A stretch of DNA of 64,000 nucleotides from Luteolibacter pohnpeiensis (lineage in GTDB: Bacteria > Verrucomicrobiota > Verrucomicrobiia > Verrucomicrobiales > Akkermansiaceae). Under the pieces are notes generated by a model, which did no database searches, was not told the DNA's origin, and saw nothing but the letters and a program-made list of their open reading frames with translations. Both the position numbers and the translations under genes were made by a program. The stretch's first letter is position 1, and every line of letters begins with the position of its first letter. Positions 51,791 through 61,948 of the stretch are shown here, piece by piece. Where the stretch lies: contig NZ_JAENIJ010000001.1 in the NCBI RefSeq assembly GCF_016595435.1, positions 1 through 64,000 on the forward strand. The letters run 5' to 3'.

Positions 51791-52621
51791 TTAAAGCGGC
51801 ATCATGTAGCCGAGCAGGCGGGCCAGTTTTTCCCGGAGTTCCTTGCGGGGCACGATGGCATCAATCAGGCCGTGCTGCAGCATGAACTCAGCGGTTTGGA
51901 AGCCGGGTGGCAGCGTTTGGTGGGTCGTTTCCTTCACCACGCGTGGGCCGGCGAAGCCGATCATGCACTTTGGCTCAGCCAGGTTGATATCGCCGATGGT
52001 GGCGAATGAAGCGGTGACGCCCCCCGTGGTCGGGTGGGTGAGGACGGAAATATATGGCAAATGCGCTTCGGACAAACGGGCCAGGGCACCGCAGGTTTTC
52101 GCCATTTGCATCAGGGAAAGCATGCCTTCCTGCATCCGCGCGCCGGAGGAGGCGGAAATGATGATGACGCCGCGCTTTTCCTTGATCGCAGTTTCAACGG
52201 CGCGGGTGATTTTTTCGCCGACGACGGAGCCCATCGATCCTGCAAAGAATTTGAAATCCATGACGGCGATCATGGCTGGCTTGCCATCGATCGAGAGACG
52301 GCCGGTGACGACAGCGTCATCAAGGCCCGTTTTTTCGCGCATGGTGGCGGTCTTTTCGCCGTAGCCGGTAAACCCGAGCGGGTTGGCGGAAATCAGGCCG
52401 GTTTCAGTTTCTTCAAACGTGTCAGGATCGGCCAGGAGTTGAATGCGCTCGCGGGAATCGAGCAGGAAATGATGGGAGCACTGCGGGCAGACTTGGAGGT
52501 TCTGTTTGAGCTCGATGGTGTGGATCATCGCGCCGCAATCGGGGCATTTGATCCAGAGGCCTTCCGGCATGTCTTCGCGGCGGTCGTGACTGCGAAGGCG
52601 CGGTTTGTTGAAGATACCCAT
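51791..52621 (-). CDS. accD: Acetyl-CoA carboxylase carboxyltransferase subunit beta
   Basis: A 276-residue subunit of the carboxyltransferase, which makes malonyl-CoA for fatty-acid synthesis together with AccA. The N-terminal zinc ribbon has CPDC and CPQC (near residues 26-48). The carboxyltransferase domain has FAGSMGSVVGEKITRA, SSGARMQEGMLSLMQM and TGGVTASFA, the oxyanion-hole region. ATG at 52621 begins MGIFNKPRLR as in the family; the frame extends upstream without family sequence. accA is not in the window. It is monocistronic with its own terminator. Confidence 0.97.
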   Translation of the reverse strand: MGIFNKPRLRSHDRREDMPEGLWIKCPDCGAMIHTIELKQNLQVCPQCSHHFLLDSRERIQLLADPDTFEETETGLISANPLGFTGYGEKTATMREKTGLDDAVVTGRLSIDGKPAMIAVMDFKFFAGSMGSVVGEKITRAVETAIKEKRGVIIISASSGARMQEGMLSLMQMAKTCGALARLSEAHLPYISVLTHPTTGGVTASFATIGDINLAEPKCMIGFAGPRVVKETTHQTLPPGFQTAEFMLQHGLIDAIVPRKELREKLARLLGYMMPL

Positions 52622-52825
52622 GAAGATGATTTGTTGCAGTGTCTCGTGAAGCGTCCGGTCGTTTTTCCGCAAGAAGTGCTTCGGCGTTGAAGCTAGCGCC
52701 GGACGGCGGCAAGAACAATCCCTTTTCGGACTTTCATGCCAGCTGAAAAGGCCATTTTTGATTGCATTTTCAGCTAAATTCGCCAAAAAACCGCCCAGCG
52801 TAAAGAATCTGCCACCCTACTGATT

Positions 52826-53071
52826 TTGAAGAATATTCGCAACTTTGTTTGTCTCTCCTCACTCGTTTTAGCTGGCTGGTTGGGATTCACCTTCGTCAAC
52901 AAGGTTCCACCGCATCGTTACCCGACTTTGGGTGGCGGCGATTTCCCAGCATCTCAGACCGTTGGAACCAAAGTCGATCCGTCAAAAAAGACCGGCCAAG
53001 TCGATTCGGAGCATGAGAAGCTGACAGCTGTGGTCGTTTCACCGATCGGCACCAGCAGCTCTCACGAGTGA
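52826..53071 (+). CDS. Short hypothetical protein with an N-terminal membrane segment
   Basis: An 81-residue frame beginning at a TTG codon, so support is weak. Residues about 6-24 (NFVCLSSLVLAGWLGFTFV) form a membrane or signal segment, and the rest is Pro/Gly/Ser/Thr/Lys-rich. No clear Shine-Dalgarno sequence lies ahead. It fills the gap between accD and the OmpA gene on the opposite strand. It may be a genuine small envelope protein or chance. Confidence 0.35.
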   Translation: MKNIRNFVCLSSLVLAGWLGFTFVNKVPPHRYPTLGGGDFPASQTVGTKVDPSKKTGQVDSEHEKLTAVVVSPIGTSSSHE

Positions 53072-53101
53072 TCGACTTTGTGCTTCCTGGAGAAGCAGTG
53101 T

Positions 53102-54436
53102 TCAGAAATCGAGGTAGATTTCGGTCCGGCGATTGGCGCGTCTTCCTTCGGGATTGTCGGTGCCGGTTTCGGTCACGTTCGGCCTGCGTGGTTGGCTGGA
53201 ACCTTTGGCTAGAGTGATGATTTGCTCGGTGGCGACACCGGCTTTAACCAGAAAATCCCTTACGACATCGGCGCGACGCTCGGAGAGTTGATTGTTGTAA
53301 TTGTCCGTTCCCATCGCGTCCGTATGACCGGAGAGGGTGATTTTTTTGCCGGGATCGGATTTGAGAATCAGCGCGACGATTTCCAATTGGCGCCGGGTGC
53401 GCGGGTTGATTTCGTCCTGATCGAACTCGAAGTAGAGTGCTAGGGTGTCACCGCCTTGCGGATTTTTGACTAAAGGCGAGTAATAGATGTCACCGCCCGC
53501 CACGCGCCGGGTGTAATCGGCGATCAGTTGATCCAGATTGATCTCGGATACCCGCCACGCCAACGGATCCGCGTATTTTTCCAGGCCGATGGTGAATTGG
53601 GCGGTTTGTTTGGCTTCAGGCGTAACGACGTTGGCCAGATAGCCAGCGGCATCATCCCGGCGATACATCGCGCGCAACGGCTTGTTTGCCCGGAGGTGAT
53701 AGGTTCCTTCCTCAAAAAGAATGCAAAGTGCTGCGATTTTGGTGTCGGATACCGAGTCCGGATTGACGAAATTCCGGGCAAATTCGAAATCCTGCTGCAG
53801 CACGGATTGGAGAAACGCGTCGGTGATTCCCAGCGGATCGGCGACCTGGGCATCGGGCACCGGTTGATCTCCCTCCGGCGGCAAGGCGAGCCGCTCGACG
53901 GACCACCTGCCGTTTCGATTGCGCAGATCCAGCAAAATCCGATCGCGGCCAGCTTGCTTGCCTTCCAGCTGCAGTGACCAACGGGCCAGCGCGTTGAGTT
54001 CAATTTCGCCTACCTCCCGGACTCCTTCAGGCTGGCGCAGTTTCAACGAACCACCGGAAGAAAGCCCCTTGAGGCGCTCAAGCGTCGGTTGATCCAACGC
54101 GTCTTTGCCGATGAGCTGGGCGACATCCTGCAGATTGCCTTTTTCCAGCGCGTTCCCAATGCGGTTGACCAGCTCTCCGGGATCGACAGTGGCAACTCCG
54201 ATCCCGAGATCTTTGAGGATCACGGCAGGATCTTCTTCCGGCACCGGCTGGTCCAGCGAGGGAATCGAATCCGGTGGTGGCTGGATCGCGAGCTTGGCGG
54301 TCGGGCTGATATCTGGTTTCGCTTTTACCGTTTGGGCGGATTTTTCCGCGCGATGCAGGAGTAGATACAGAGCGGACGCGGCAATCACCGCCGAGAGGCA
54401 GAGGAAAAACCAGGCAGTGCGATTGGAGCGATGCAT
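53102..54436 (-). CDS. OmpA-family envelope protein
   Basis: A 444-residue protein. An N-terminal membrane anchor (about 9-26) is followed by a Pro-rich linker and a domain of about 250 residues without a named family. The C-terminal OmpA-like peptidoglycan-binding domain (about 320-440) contains YFEFDQDEINPRTRRQL, LSGHTDAMGTDNYNNQLSERRADVV and NRRTEIYL. The Asp and Arg that grip diaminopimelate are present in TDAMG and SERRA. It anchors the envelope to the cell wall. It is 64 bp downstream of the htrA-like gene on the same strand. Confidence 0.9.
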   Translation of the reverse strand: MHRSNRTAWFFLCLSAVIAASALYLLLHRAEKSAQTVKAKPDISPTAKLAIQPPPDSIPSLDQPVPEEDPAVILKDLGIGVATVDPGELVNRIGNALEKGNLQDVAQLIGKDALDQPTLERLKGLSSGGSLKLRQPEGVREVGEIELNALARWSLQLEGKQAGRDRILLDLRNRNGRWSVERLALPPEGDQPVPDAQVADPLGITDAFLQSVLQQDFEFARNFVNPDSVSDTKIAALCILFEEGTYHLRANKPLRAMYRRDDAAGYLANVVTPEAKQTAQFTIGLEKYADPLAWRVSEINLDQLIADYTRRVAGGDIYYSPLVKNPQGGDTLALYFEFDQDEINPRTRRQLEIVALILKSDPGKKITLSGHTDAMGTDNYNNQLSERRADVVRDFLVKAGVATEQIITLAKGSSQPRRPNVTETGTDNPEGRRANRRTEIYLDF

Positions 54437-54500
54437 GTGGATGACGTGGGTTTCGACTTAACAAAACGTCAGGCAGAACCCGGTATTTCAACGGAATTGG

Positions 54501-55700
54501 TTATTCTCCCGTTGGCTCGCTATTGGCGAGGTTGAACGTGTTCTCACTAATGGTTGCGCTGAGAGTGGTGATTTCACCTTTGCGCCACACATCGATGTTG
54601 ACGTTTTTTCCGATGCTGGTGCGTTGCACCAAGGAAATGAGTTGATTGGCGGTGTCGATGGTTTGCCCGTCGTAGCGGACAATGACGTCATCCTCCTGTA
54701 GCCCTGCTTTTTGAGCGGGGGAGTTATCGGTTACTCGACGAACGGCGATGCCGCCTTTGGCCGTGTAGTTGAGCAGCACATGACCATAAGGAGTGAGTTC
54801 GCCGACTTGAATGCCAAGGTAGCCGCGGATCGGTCTGCCGCGTTCCAGAATCTGGACGATGGCGTCTTTGATGTCATTCGACGGCAACGAAAATCCGAGA
54901 CCCGCTGATGCTGGGTTTTGTCGGTCTGCGGAAACGATGCGGACGTTGATGCCGATCACTTCCCCGCGTAAATTGACCAGCGGACCGCCGGAATTTCCCG
55001 GGTTGATGGCGGCGTCCGTTTGGAAAAGATTGCGCTGATCATCGGCAAATGAGCGTTCTTTGGCTGAAATGATGCCCTGGGTTACGGTTTCACTGAGACC
55101 GAATGGGTTTCCTACGGCAAAGACGATTTCCCCGACCTGGGTTTTAGATGAATCCCCGAGCTTCAGAGGCGTGAACTTTTCATCGCTGTCAATTTTGAGC
55201 ACCGCAATATCCAGCAGATTGTCCTCTCCAATCAGCTTGGCGCGATATTCTTTGCCGTTGTGGAGGGTGATGGTGATCCGATCCTGGCCTGCAATCACGT
55301 GATGGTTCGTAACCACATGGCCTTCTTCCGTGACAATGACTCCAGAGCCCTGGCCTTGCACCGGAACGGGGCGAATGGCGGTGCGGCCCCAGGCATCGCG
55401 CATGGCCTGATCGCGTTCACCGGAGGTGGTGATGGATACCACGGAGGGCACCACGGCCTGGGTCAAACGAGCGTATTCGTTGTTGAGTCGGGCCAGCAGC
55501 TGCACGTCGGAAAGATCAATCGGAGCAGAATCCGGCAGGGTGTATTTTTCCGGGCTGAACTTTTCCTCATGTTTCGACAACCCTGGAATGAGATCCCGGA
55601 AGCTACCACCGCGTCGCCAGACACGAAGAGAATACACGGCAACAAAGGCGACGAGGAAAACGGCGGCGAGCGACAACAGGCGGCGAAGTCCGGAATTCAT
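54501..55700 (-). CDS. HtrA/DegQ-type periplasmic serine protease
   Basis: A 399-residue protease. A membrane anchor or signal (about 6-25) precedes the trypsin-like domain with a complete triad: TNHHVI (His), LLDIAVLKI (Asp), GNSGGPL (Ser). One PDZ domain is at the C-terminus (about 300-385; GYLGIQVGEL, GGIAVRRVTDNSPAQKAGLQEDDVI). One PDZ instead of two suits the DegS/HhoA-like architecture. It would degrade misfolded envelope proteins. In contrast to the pseudoprotease at 8411-9955, it should be active. It is divergent from the 55830 gene. Confidence 0.95.
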   Translation of the reverse strand: MNSGLRRLLSLAAVFLVAFVAVYSLRVWRRGGSFRDLIPGLSKHEEKFSPEKYTLPDSAPIDLSDVQLLARLNNEYARLTQAVVPSVVSITTSGERDQAMRDAWGRTAIRPVPVQGQGSGVIVTEEGHVVTNHHVIAGQDRITITLHNGKEYRAKLIGEDNLLDIAVLKIDSDEKFTPLKLGDSSKTQVGEIVFAVGNPFGLSETVTQGIISAKERSFADDQRNLFQTDAAINPGNSGGPLVNLRGEVIGINVRIVSADRQNPASAGLGFSLPSNDIKDAIVQILERGRPIRGYLGIQVGELTPYGHVLLNYTAKGGIAVRRVTDNSPAQKAGLQEDDVIVRYDGQTIDTANQLISLVQRTSIGKNVNIDVWRKGEITTLSATISENTFNLANSEPTGE

Positions 55701-55829
55701 AGGTAAAATGGAGTGCAGGGTGGAGGGACCGGGTCATGATGATGTAAATACGGAAGATTCCAAGTGCGTAAAGATCAGCTCAATTCCACTTCTTCGCTCT
55801 TCCTGCTTGCACCCATAAGCCAATCTGCC

Positions 55830-56900
55830 ATGTCTGAAAGCATGAATCGATCGTTGTTTCTCGTTTGCGCCATTGGCCTTATCGCAAAGTCCGCGGCAAT
55901 CGGGGCTCCCCTCACAGATGCGGATCGTGAACAAGCCTTGGAACGCCTCGAAAAACTCAAGGATGAGGCGTCGAGCCGCTCGTATTCCCGGTTTCGCGCA
56001 GCGATCAGCGCGTTCAATACGGGCATGGCCAGCGACTCCGCGGCGATTGATCTGTATTTGGATTGCGTGAAAAAAGTGGAGTTCGAGGATCAGAAAAAGA
56101 AGGACTCGGATTTCCGCGATTGGAAGCGCCAAAAGAGCGACGAACTGTCCGATCCGGGCATGCGTCTGGCCCTGCGCTATCAATTGCGCTGGCTGGTTCT
56201 GACCTTGAAAGTCGCATCCAACAACGTCCCTCGGGAAGATATCCAAAACGAAGCCCAGCAAGTGGTCGACATGATCGTCGACGATGCCAAATCGTTGAAA
56301 AACCAGCAGGGGGTGATTTCACAATCGGTCATCGGGACCGTGTTTGCCAAAGCATATTCATTGCAGGACGTGCGTGCATCAAATTGGCCGATGGCCCCGA
56401 TCAAGGCGCTCAATTCCCGCCAGGATCGGCCATGGAGAACTTCGGGAGCTGACAAGGAATCCCAACGCCAGGCGGATCGTGCGGCAAAGGATCAGGCACC
56501 CAGCGGGAATTTCACTTTTGATCCGACGGGTCAGTTGGGCGAGGTCTACGAACAAGTGCTGCTGCCGCCCTACCGTTCCGAAAGCACGCTCGATAAACTC
56601 CGCGCGGGGTGGGCGAAACGCGTCCAGCAGGAAGATACGATTTACAAATACTGGGGCGGTGGCAGCGGGGATTCCGCCGTTTATGAAAAGTTTCAGGAGG
56701 AGGGGCTGCCTGCTTTGAAATGGCAAATGGAAGTGGATCTTTTCCGCAATGGGGATGAAGCCGGAGCTGCTGTCCGCATGCTGGCTCATCTCGAAAAATA
56801 CATGTATATGCCGGCTGCAGAAGGCTGGTCCAGACAGCTGCAAGGCCTGCTGTCCCAGAGCGGCTCTGCCAAAACGGCAGAAACCGCCAAGGGGCTTTGA
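55830..56900 (+). CDS. Exported helical protein of unknown function
   Basis: A protein of about 350 residues. ATG at 55842 starts a signal-like segment (MNRSLFLVCAIGLIAKSAAIG), and an in-frame ATG at 55830 adds four residues. The mature part is mostly charged helix, with long runs of Lys, Asp, Glu and Arg (EQALERLEKLKDEASSRSYS) and a Gly-rich YWGGGSGDSAVYEKF. No family was recognised. It lies upstream of alaS with a 210-bp gap and is divergent from the htrA-like gene. Probably periplasmic. Confidence 0.75.
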   Translation: MSESMNRSLFLVCAIGLIAKSAAIGAPLTDADREQALERLEKLKDEASSRSYSRFRAAISAFNTGMASDSAAIDLYLDCVKKVEFEDQKKKDSDFRDWKRQKSDELSDPGMRLALRYQLRWLVLTLKVASNNVPREDIQNEAQQVVDMIVDDAKSLKNQQGVISQSVIGTVFAKAYSLQDVRASNWPMAPIKALNSRQDRPWRTSGADKESQRQADRAAKDQAPSGNFTFDPTGQLGEVYEQVLLPPYRSESTLDKLRAGWAKRVQQEDTIYKYWGGGSGDSAVYEKFQEEGLPALKWQMEVDLFRNGDEAGAAVRMLAHLEKYMYMPAAEGWSRQLQGLLSQSGSAKTAETAKGL

Positions 56901-57110
56901 GCCTGGCTAAAACCGTATTTCGTCGAGAAACCGTGCACCAAGATGGATTGGTGTACGCTGCGTTCTTGGTCGCAAGCAGGTTGGGAATTTGCGGCTTAAG
57001 TTGGGATCATTGGCAGTGACTGGCGGATTTCCCGCGTGGACTGACGGCTGGGCTTTACTCCTGCCGCGGATTTTTCCAAGTTGCCCGCCCGCCCGATTAA
57101 CCAACCGCCC
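56901..57110. other. Leader region before alaS
   Basis: About 210 bp without a gene. A short inverted repeat CACCAA/TTGGTG is at 56936-56953. No T-box or other known leader was recognised. Confidence 0.35.
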
Positions 57111-59933
57111 ATGACTGCCGCAGAGATTCGCCAGAGCTTCCTCGACTTTTTCAAAGAGAAACAGCACACCATCGTGCCGTCCGCGTCTCTTCTGCCATCG
57201 GCCGAGGCGCAGAAGACGCTGATGTTCACGAACGCGGGGATGAACCCGTTCGTGCCCTATTTCCTGGGGGTTGAAACTCCGCCATACACACCGCCTCGCG
57301 CCACGGACACGCAGAAATGCATCCGCGCCGGTGGCAAGCACAACGACTTGGAGGATGTCGGCTACGATACCTACCACCACACGTTTTTCGAAATGCTCGG
57401 AAACTGGTCGTTTGGTGACTATTTCAAAAAAGAAGCCATCGAATGGGCCTGGGAGCTCGTCGTCGAGCGCTGGGGATTTCCCGCCAACCGGCTTTACGCC
57501 ACGGTCTATGCCCCGAAGGAAGGGGATCCGGGAGAATTCGACCAGGACGCCTGGGACATCTGGGCGGAGCTTTTTCGCAAAGCGGGCTGTGACCCGGCGG
57601 TCCAGATCGTCAACGGCAACGTAAAGGACAACTTCTGGATGATGGGCGAAACCGGCCCTTGCGGTCCTTGCTCCGAGCTGCACGTCGATCTCACACCGAA
57701 CGGCGACTCCGCAGGCAAGCTGGTGAACAATGACTCCGATCTCTGCATCGAAATCTGGAACCTCGTTTTCATCCAATACAATGCCGAGGCCGATGGCACA
57801 TTCCGCGATCTCCCCGCCAAACACATCGATACCGGCATGGGCTTCGAGCGCGCTTGCTCGATCATCAAGGGCACCAACGGTTTCACCGATTTCTCGAAAA
57901 AACCGAGCAACTACGCGACCGATGTTTTCACTCCGCTGTTCAGCAAACTCGAAGAGCTCAGTGGCAAGACCTATGTGAACATCTATCCGGAGCCGGGCGC
58001 GGACCGGACCGCGTTCAGCGAGGAAATGAAAACGGCGATCGCCTTCCGCGTGATCGCCGACCATTTGCGCACGCTCAGCTTTTCGATCGCCGATGGCATC
58101 ATGCCCGGCAACAGCGGTCGCAACTACGTCTTGCGTCGTATCTTGCGCCGTGCGGTTCGCTACGGTCGCCAGCTCGGCTTTTCCGGCGACAAGCCATTTT
58201 TCAGCGCCTTGGTCAGCACCTTGGTCGATCAAATGGGGGAAGTTTTCCCTGAATTGAAAGCCCGCCAAGAGGTCGTGAGACAGACCCTGGAAACCGAAGA
58301 GGCAAGCTTCAACCAGACGCTCGATCGGGGGCTGAAGCGGTTTGAAGATGCCGTCGTGGAAGTGAGCAACGGCACGCTATCCGGCGATATTGCTTTCGAA
58401 CTCTACGATACTTTTGGTTTCCCAATCGATCTAACCGAATTGGTTTGTGCCGAGCGCGGGTTGAAAGTGGATATGCCTCGGTTCGAGGAGCTGATGGAGC
58501 AACAGCGCGAGAGAGCCCGCGCCGCCCAGAAGTCGACCGTGGTTCGGGCACTGGATCTAACAACCGAAGCCGTGACAGAATTCGGTGGCTTTGAATCGGA
58601 TGAACTTGAGGCAACGGTTCTCGAAATCCATCCGCAGGATGACACGCTCTTCGTCATTACGGACCAAACTCCATTCTACGCAGAAATGGGCGGCCAGTCG
58701 GGTGATACTGGGAATCTGGTAGTTTCAGGAACCGAGTATCCAATCAGCGGCACCCAACAGATCGGTCGAGCACGCGCTCACATCGTTGACTCATCAGTCG
58801 AGATCAAAACTGGCGACAGGATCACCCTGAAAGTCGACACCACCCGCCGTCGGCCGATCGAGGCGCATCACTCGGCAACGCACTTGTTGCACTGGGCATT
58901 GCATGAAGTGGTCTCAAAGGACGCATCGCAGCAAGGTTCATCGGTCGATGAAAACCGCCTGCGCTTTGACTTCAATAGCGCGGCCGTTACTCCCGAGCAA
59001 CTCGCGGCAATGGAGGAAAAGGTGAACGCTTCCATCCTGGCAAACGATGCGGTCAGCTGGAAGGAAGTTGCGCACGAATCGATCAAAGGCCGTCCGGATA
59101 TCATGCAGTTCTTCGGTGACAAATACGGAGATACGGTGCGCGTCGTACAAATTGGCGGCGAACGCGAAGCGCTCAATGGCTACTCGATGGAACTTTGCGG
59201 CGGCACTCACGTCCGCAACACCGGCGAGATTGGACTTTTCAAAATCAAATCCGAAGGGGCGATCGCTTCCGGAGTTCGTCGAATCGAAGCCGTTTGCGGC
59301 AACAGCGCATTGGAATATCTCCGGGATCTGGTGGTGCAGCTCGCTCAGGAATCCGAAGCGATCCAAGCCAAGCTTGCACCGCTGAACGCGAAACTTGCTG
59401 GCATTGAAGAGCCGGTTTTGGTCATTGCACCTCCACCGGTTTTGAATGCCGATGCCTTGTTTGCCGTGGGTGATATCAAAGCGATCAATGCGGCGATTTC
59501 TGAAGTTCAGTCCGCGATTGAGTCGGCAAAGAACGAGCTGATCGAAGGCGAGAAACGTTTCAAGAAACTCCAGGCATCGGCCGCAGCGAAAATGGCGGAT
59601 GAAGCCTTGGCCGAGCTCATCGAAAAGGGTGAGCCGATCATCGTTTCGTTTGAGTCCGATGCATCACTGCTGCAGGAGCTGCAGAATGGTCTCAAGAAAA
59701 AGCAATTCGCCGGTCCAGCGTTTCTCATCGTGGATGATGGCGACAAGCTTCACTTGGCGACCTATTGTGGCGATGACGCCCTTGCCAAAGGTCTCAAAGC
59801 TGGCGATCTGCTGCGCGAACTCGCTGCCATCGCCGGTGGCAAAGGCGGCGGCAAGCCGGATCAGGCACGCGGAGCCGCCCCGGATCGATCCAAGTTGGAA
59901 GAACTGAAGGCCGCAGCTGCAGCGAAGTTCTAA
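57111..59933 (+). CDS. alaS: Alanyl-tRNA synthetase
   Basis: A 940-residue enzyme that charges tRNA-Ala and hydrolyses mischarged Ser/Gly. The class II aminoacylation domain (about 1-400) has the conserved start TAAEIRQSFLDFFKEKQH and MFTNAGMNPF. The editing domain has HHSATHLLHWAL and the metal-site CGGTHVRNTGEI. The C-terminal C-Ala part is normal in length. ATG at 57111 is chosen over GTG-like upstream options because the conserved start follows at once. A long antisense open frame across it is a shadow. The gene is single and ends 17 bp before the converging J-domain gene. Confidence 0.97.
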   Translation: MTAAEIRQSFLDFFKEKQHTIVPSASLLPSAEAQKTLMFTNAGMNPFVPYFLGVETPPYTPPRATDTQKCIRAGGKHNDLEDVGYDTYHHTFFEMLGNWSFGDYFKKEAIEWAWELVVERWGFPANRLYATVYAPKEGDPGEFDQDAWDIWAELFRKAGCDPAVQIVNGNVKDNFWMMGETGPCGPCSELHVDLTPNGDSAGKLVNNDSDLCIEIWNLVFIQYNAEADGTFRDLPAKHIDTGMGFERACSIIKGTNGFTDFSKKPSNYATDVFTPLFSKLEELSGKTYVNIYPEPGADRTAFSEEMKTAIAFRVIADHLRTLSFSIADGIMPGNSGRNYVLRRILRRAVRYGRQLGFSGDKPFFSALVSTLVDQMGEVFPELKARQEVVRQTLETEEASFNQTLDRGLKRFEDAVVEVSNGTLSGDIAFELYDTFGFPIDLTELVCAERGLKVDMPRFEELMEQQRERARAAQKSTVVRALDLTTEAVTEFGGFESDELEATVLEIHPQDDTLFVITDQTPFYAEMGGQSGDTGNLVVSGTEYPISGTQQIGRARAHIVDSSVEIKTGDRITLKVDTTRRRPIEAHHSATHLLHWALHEVVSKDASQQGSSVDENRLRFDFNSAAVTPEQLAAMEEKVNASILANDAVSWKEVAHESIKGRPDIMQFFGDKYGDTVRVVQIGGEREALNGYSMELCGGTHVRNTGEIGLFKIKSEGAIASGVRRIEAVCGNSALEYLRDLVVQLAQESEAIQAKLAPLNAKLAGIEEPVLVIAPPPVLNADALFAVGDIKAINAAISEVQSAIESAKNELIEGEKRFKKLQASAAAKMADEALAELIEKGEPIIVSFESDASLLQELQNGLKKKQFAGPAFLIVDDGDKLHLATYCGDDALAKGLKAGDLLRELAAIAGGKGGGKPDQARGAAPDRSKLEELKAAAAAKF

Positions 59934-59950
59934 CCACTGCGATCCCGGAT

Positions 59951-61138
59951 TCAGAATTGCGATGAGTTGCCCGAAATCCGGGCATACTCATCGGCCCATT
60001 CTTGCACCAGTCGACGGGCGACCGCATTGTTCTTGCTGAGTAGGCTCACCATCTTTTGCTGGTGCTCAAGTTCACGCTGCAGTTCCGATTTGATCAAATA
60101 CGAGCTGGCGATGTTTCCGGTCGCCGGATGCTGGAATCGTCGCAGCGGTCCATATTGCGGCTCCGCAAGCATGGTCAGGGTGCGCTTTTTTTGATCCGTG
60201 ATCTGCTCCTCCAACACCTGACAATACACGCCGAGCTGCGCATCTCCTGCGTTCATCAAATTGCTCGAAGTCTCACCTAACCACTCCATTTCAAGTTGCA
60301 GCATTTCCCGCAGATCATCAGCTTCGTAGGCGGCGTTGAGTCGTTGCATCCAGATTTCCTTCTGCCGTTTGAGCGAGGAATCGGATTCAAGATCCGGATG
60401 GAACGACTTCGCGAGCTGCTTGAATAGCGTCTTGAGGTCGCGCTTTTTGGCCGTTTCCATTTCCTGCCTCAGTCGTTCCTTTTCCAGTTCTGCGGCTGTT
60501 ACTTTTCGGGATTGTCGGGTTTTTTCGCGTGGTGGTTTGCGCGCTCGTGCGGCCTGCATTTGCTCCTGCACCATGCGCTGCAATTCTTCCAGCCCGGCAT
60601 GGGAATCGATGCTGCTGAGATCTAATTCAATGCCTTCTTCACGGGCGATTTTTTCGAGCATTTCCCGCCATTGCTCAAATCGGGTTGCTTCATCCGCATC
60701 GCTCTGGGGATGGCATGGGGGCGGTGCGAGCTCGGCTCGAAGTTGCTCCAAGCGATCCAAATCCGTAGTTGTTAGGCCGACGGGATCGCTGAGCATGCGA
60801 TCCAGTTTGAGCAGTAGAAAATTCCTCAACGCCAATTGGCGCTCGGGTGACAGCGGGAAGGCTTTCAATGCCTGGGCGCCAGCGAAAAGCAGATCGCGTT
60901 CAGCGCGTTTCACATCCTCCAACAAGGGCATCCATTCGCGAATCGATAGCTGTAAAATCTCATCAAGCTGCTTTTGAGTTCGGACATGGCTGCGCCTGGC
61001 GGTTTCCAGGGTTTTCATCAAGCGGTTGAACTTCTCCTGGGTCCGGCTCAATGGAGTGTTTTCCCGAGCACGGATCGTCACGTCGTCACTCGTGACTGAT
61101 TTTCTCCGTGCTCGTCTGCGCCTCATCGGGTGGATCAT
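59951..61138 (-). CDS. J-domain protein with long coiled-coil flanks
   Basis: A 395-residue protein. A J-domain core lies in the middle (about 230-290): LKTLFKQLAKSFHPDLESDS with the HPD signature at about 246-248, then KEIWMQRLNAAYEADDL. The N-terminal half is charged helix (RTQEKFNRLMKTLETARRSH) and probably coiled coil, and the C-terminal third is also helical. It should recruit DnaK/Hsp70 to an unknown client. It has no zinc or CTD domains of DnaJ. It converges on alaS. Confidence 0.82.
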   Translation of the reverse strand: MIHPMRRRRARRKSVTSDDVTIRARENTPLSRTQEKFNRLMKTLETARRSHVRTQKQLDEILQLSIREWMPLLEDVKRAERDLLFAGAQALKAFPLSPERQLALRNFLLLKLDRMLSDPVGLTTTDLDRLEQLRAELAPPPCHPQSDADEATRFEQWREMLEKIAREEGIELDLSSIDSHAGLEELQRMVQEQMQAARARKPPREKTRQSRKVTAAELEKERLRQEMETAKKRDLKTLFKQLAKSFHPDLESDSSLKRQKEIWMQRLNAAYEADDLREMLQLEMEWLGETSSNLMNAGDAQLGVYCQVLEEQITDQKKRTLTMLAEPQYGPLRRFQHPATGNIASSYLIKSELQRELEHQQKMVSLLSKNNAVARRLVQEWADEYARISGNSSQF

Positions 61139-61175
61139 CCCGCGAAGCGCTGACGAGTCAAACGAGTTTCACCGA

Positions 61176-61850
61176 TTAGTGGCGGATCGAAATTTCGTGC
61201 GCCTTGCCGCGTTCGCCGCTGGTGAGGATCGCCGAGGAAATATAGCCATTTGCCGGGTTCTGAATGTAGGCAAGGAACGACTCCATGCCATCATGATCCG
61301 TATTGTCACTGGCGATGACACTGCCGGATCGAAAACGCGGCTCTAACAGTTTCAACACTTCGATGTAGAGCTCCTTAGCGCCATCAAGGAATAACATGTC
61401 GATTTGATCCGGCGAATCGGTGAGCGATTCACGTGCGTCCCCGACGCGGAAGTCGACCCATTCCTCCAAGCCTGTTGCGGCAAGATTGCGCCGTGCCTGC
61501 TCGGATTTTTCCGCATCGTATTCGGTGGTGATCAACTTGCCACCGCCATTGTCCCGCAGCGCTGCAGCAAGGAAAATGGTGGAAACTCCAAACGAGGTGC
61601 CGAATTCCACGATGGTCTTCGCATGGGTGGTTCGTGCCAGACTGTAAAGGAGCTTACCAAATTCCCAACCCACAGCCATGTAGGCTTTGCGCATGGATTT
61701 GAAGAAAACAGGAATATCATCTCCGGTGGGTTTGATGCCGGAAGCGGAGGCTCGTGCCAGCGGATCCTTGATCGCGGCATCGGCATAAAGTTCTTTCAGC
61801 AACGACGTGACTCGGTCCGTTGCAATCCAGGGGATGATTGATTTTGACAC
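61176..61850 (-). CDS. SAM-dependent O-methyltransferase (family 3)
   Basis: A 224-residue methyltransferase. The SAM-binding motif is IVEFGTSFGVSTIFLA, followed by KLITTEYDAEKSEQARRNL and VDFRVGDARESL. The metal-binding Asp is expected in LFLDGAKELY, with Asp and Asn in VIASDNT. It resembles CCoAOMT-like and caffeoyl-type enzymes; the substrate may be a catechol-like compound. It is 37 bp downstream of the J-domain gene's start codon side on the same strand (not overlapping) and precedes the esterase gene. Confidence 0.88.
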   Translation of the reverse strand: MSKSIIPWIATDRVTSLLKELYADAAIKDPLARASASGIKPTGDDIPVFFKSMRKAYMAVGWEFGKLLYSLARTTHAKTIVEFGTSFGVSTIFLAAALRDNGGGKLITTEYDAEKSEQARRNLAATGLEEWVDFRVGDARESLTDSPDQIDMLFLDGAKELYIEVLKLLEPRFRSGSVIASDNTDHDGMESFLAYIQNPANGYISSAILTSGERGKAHEISIRH

Positions 61851-61948
61851 AGAAATATTAAAAGTTAGAAGTTGATATTGTCTACGAGATGAATGGTTTC
61901 GTAATTTGACGAAGTCAACTAAAAACTGGTGTCCTCAACAGCCAGGAG

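Noticed and set aside
56907-58268. Long antisense frame (about 450 codons) over alaS
   Set aside because: It overlaps alaS in the opposite strand, has no signal, motif or ribosome site, and its composition is a reflection of alaS codon bias. alaS is supported by strong family motifs.
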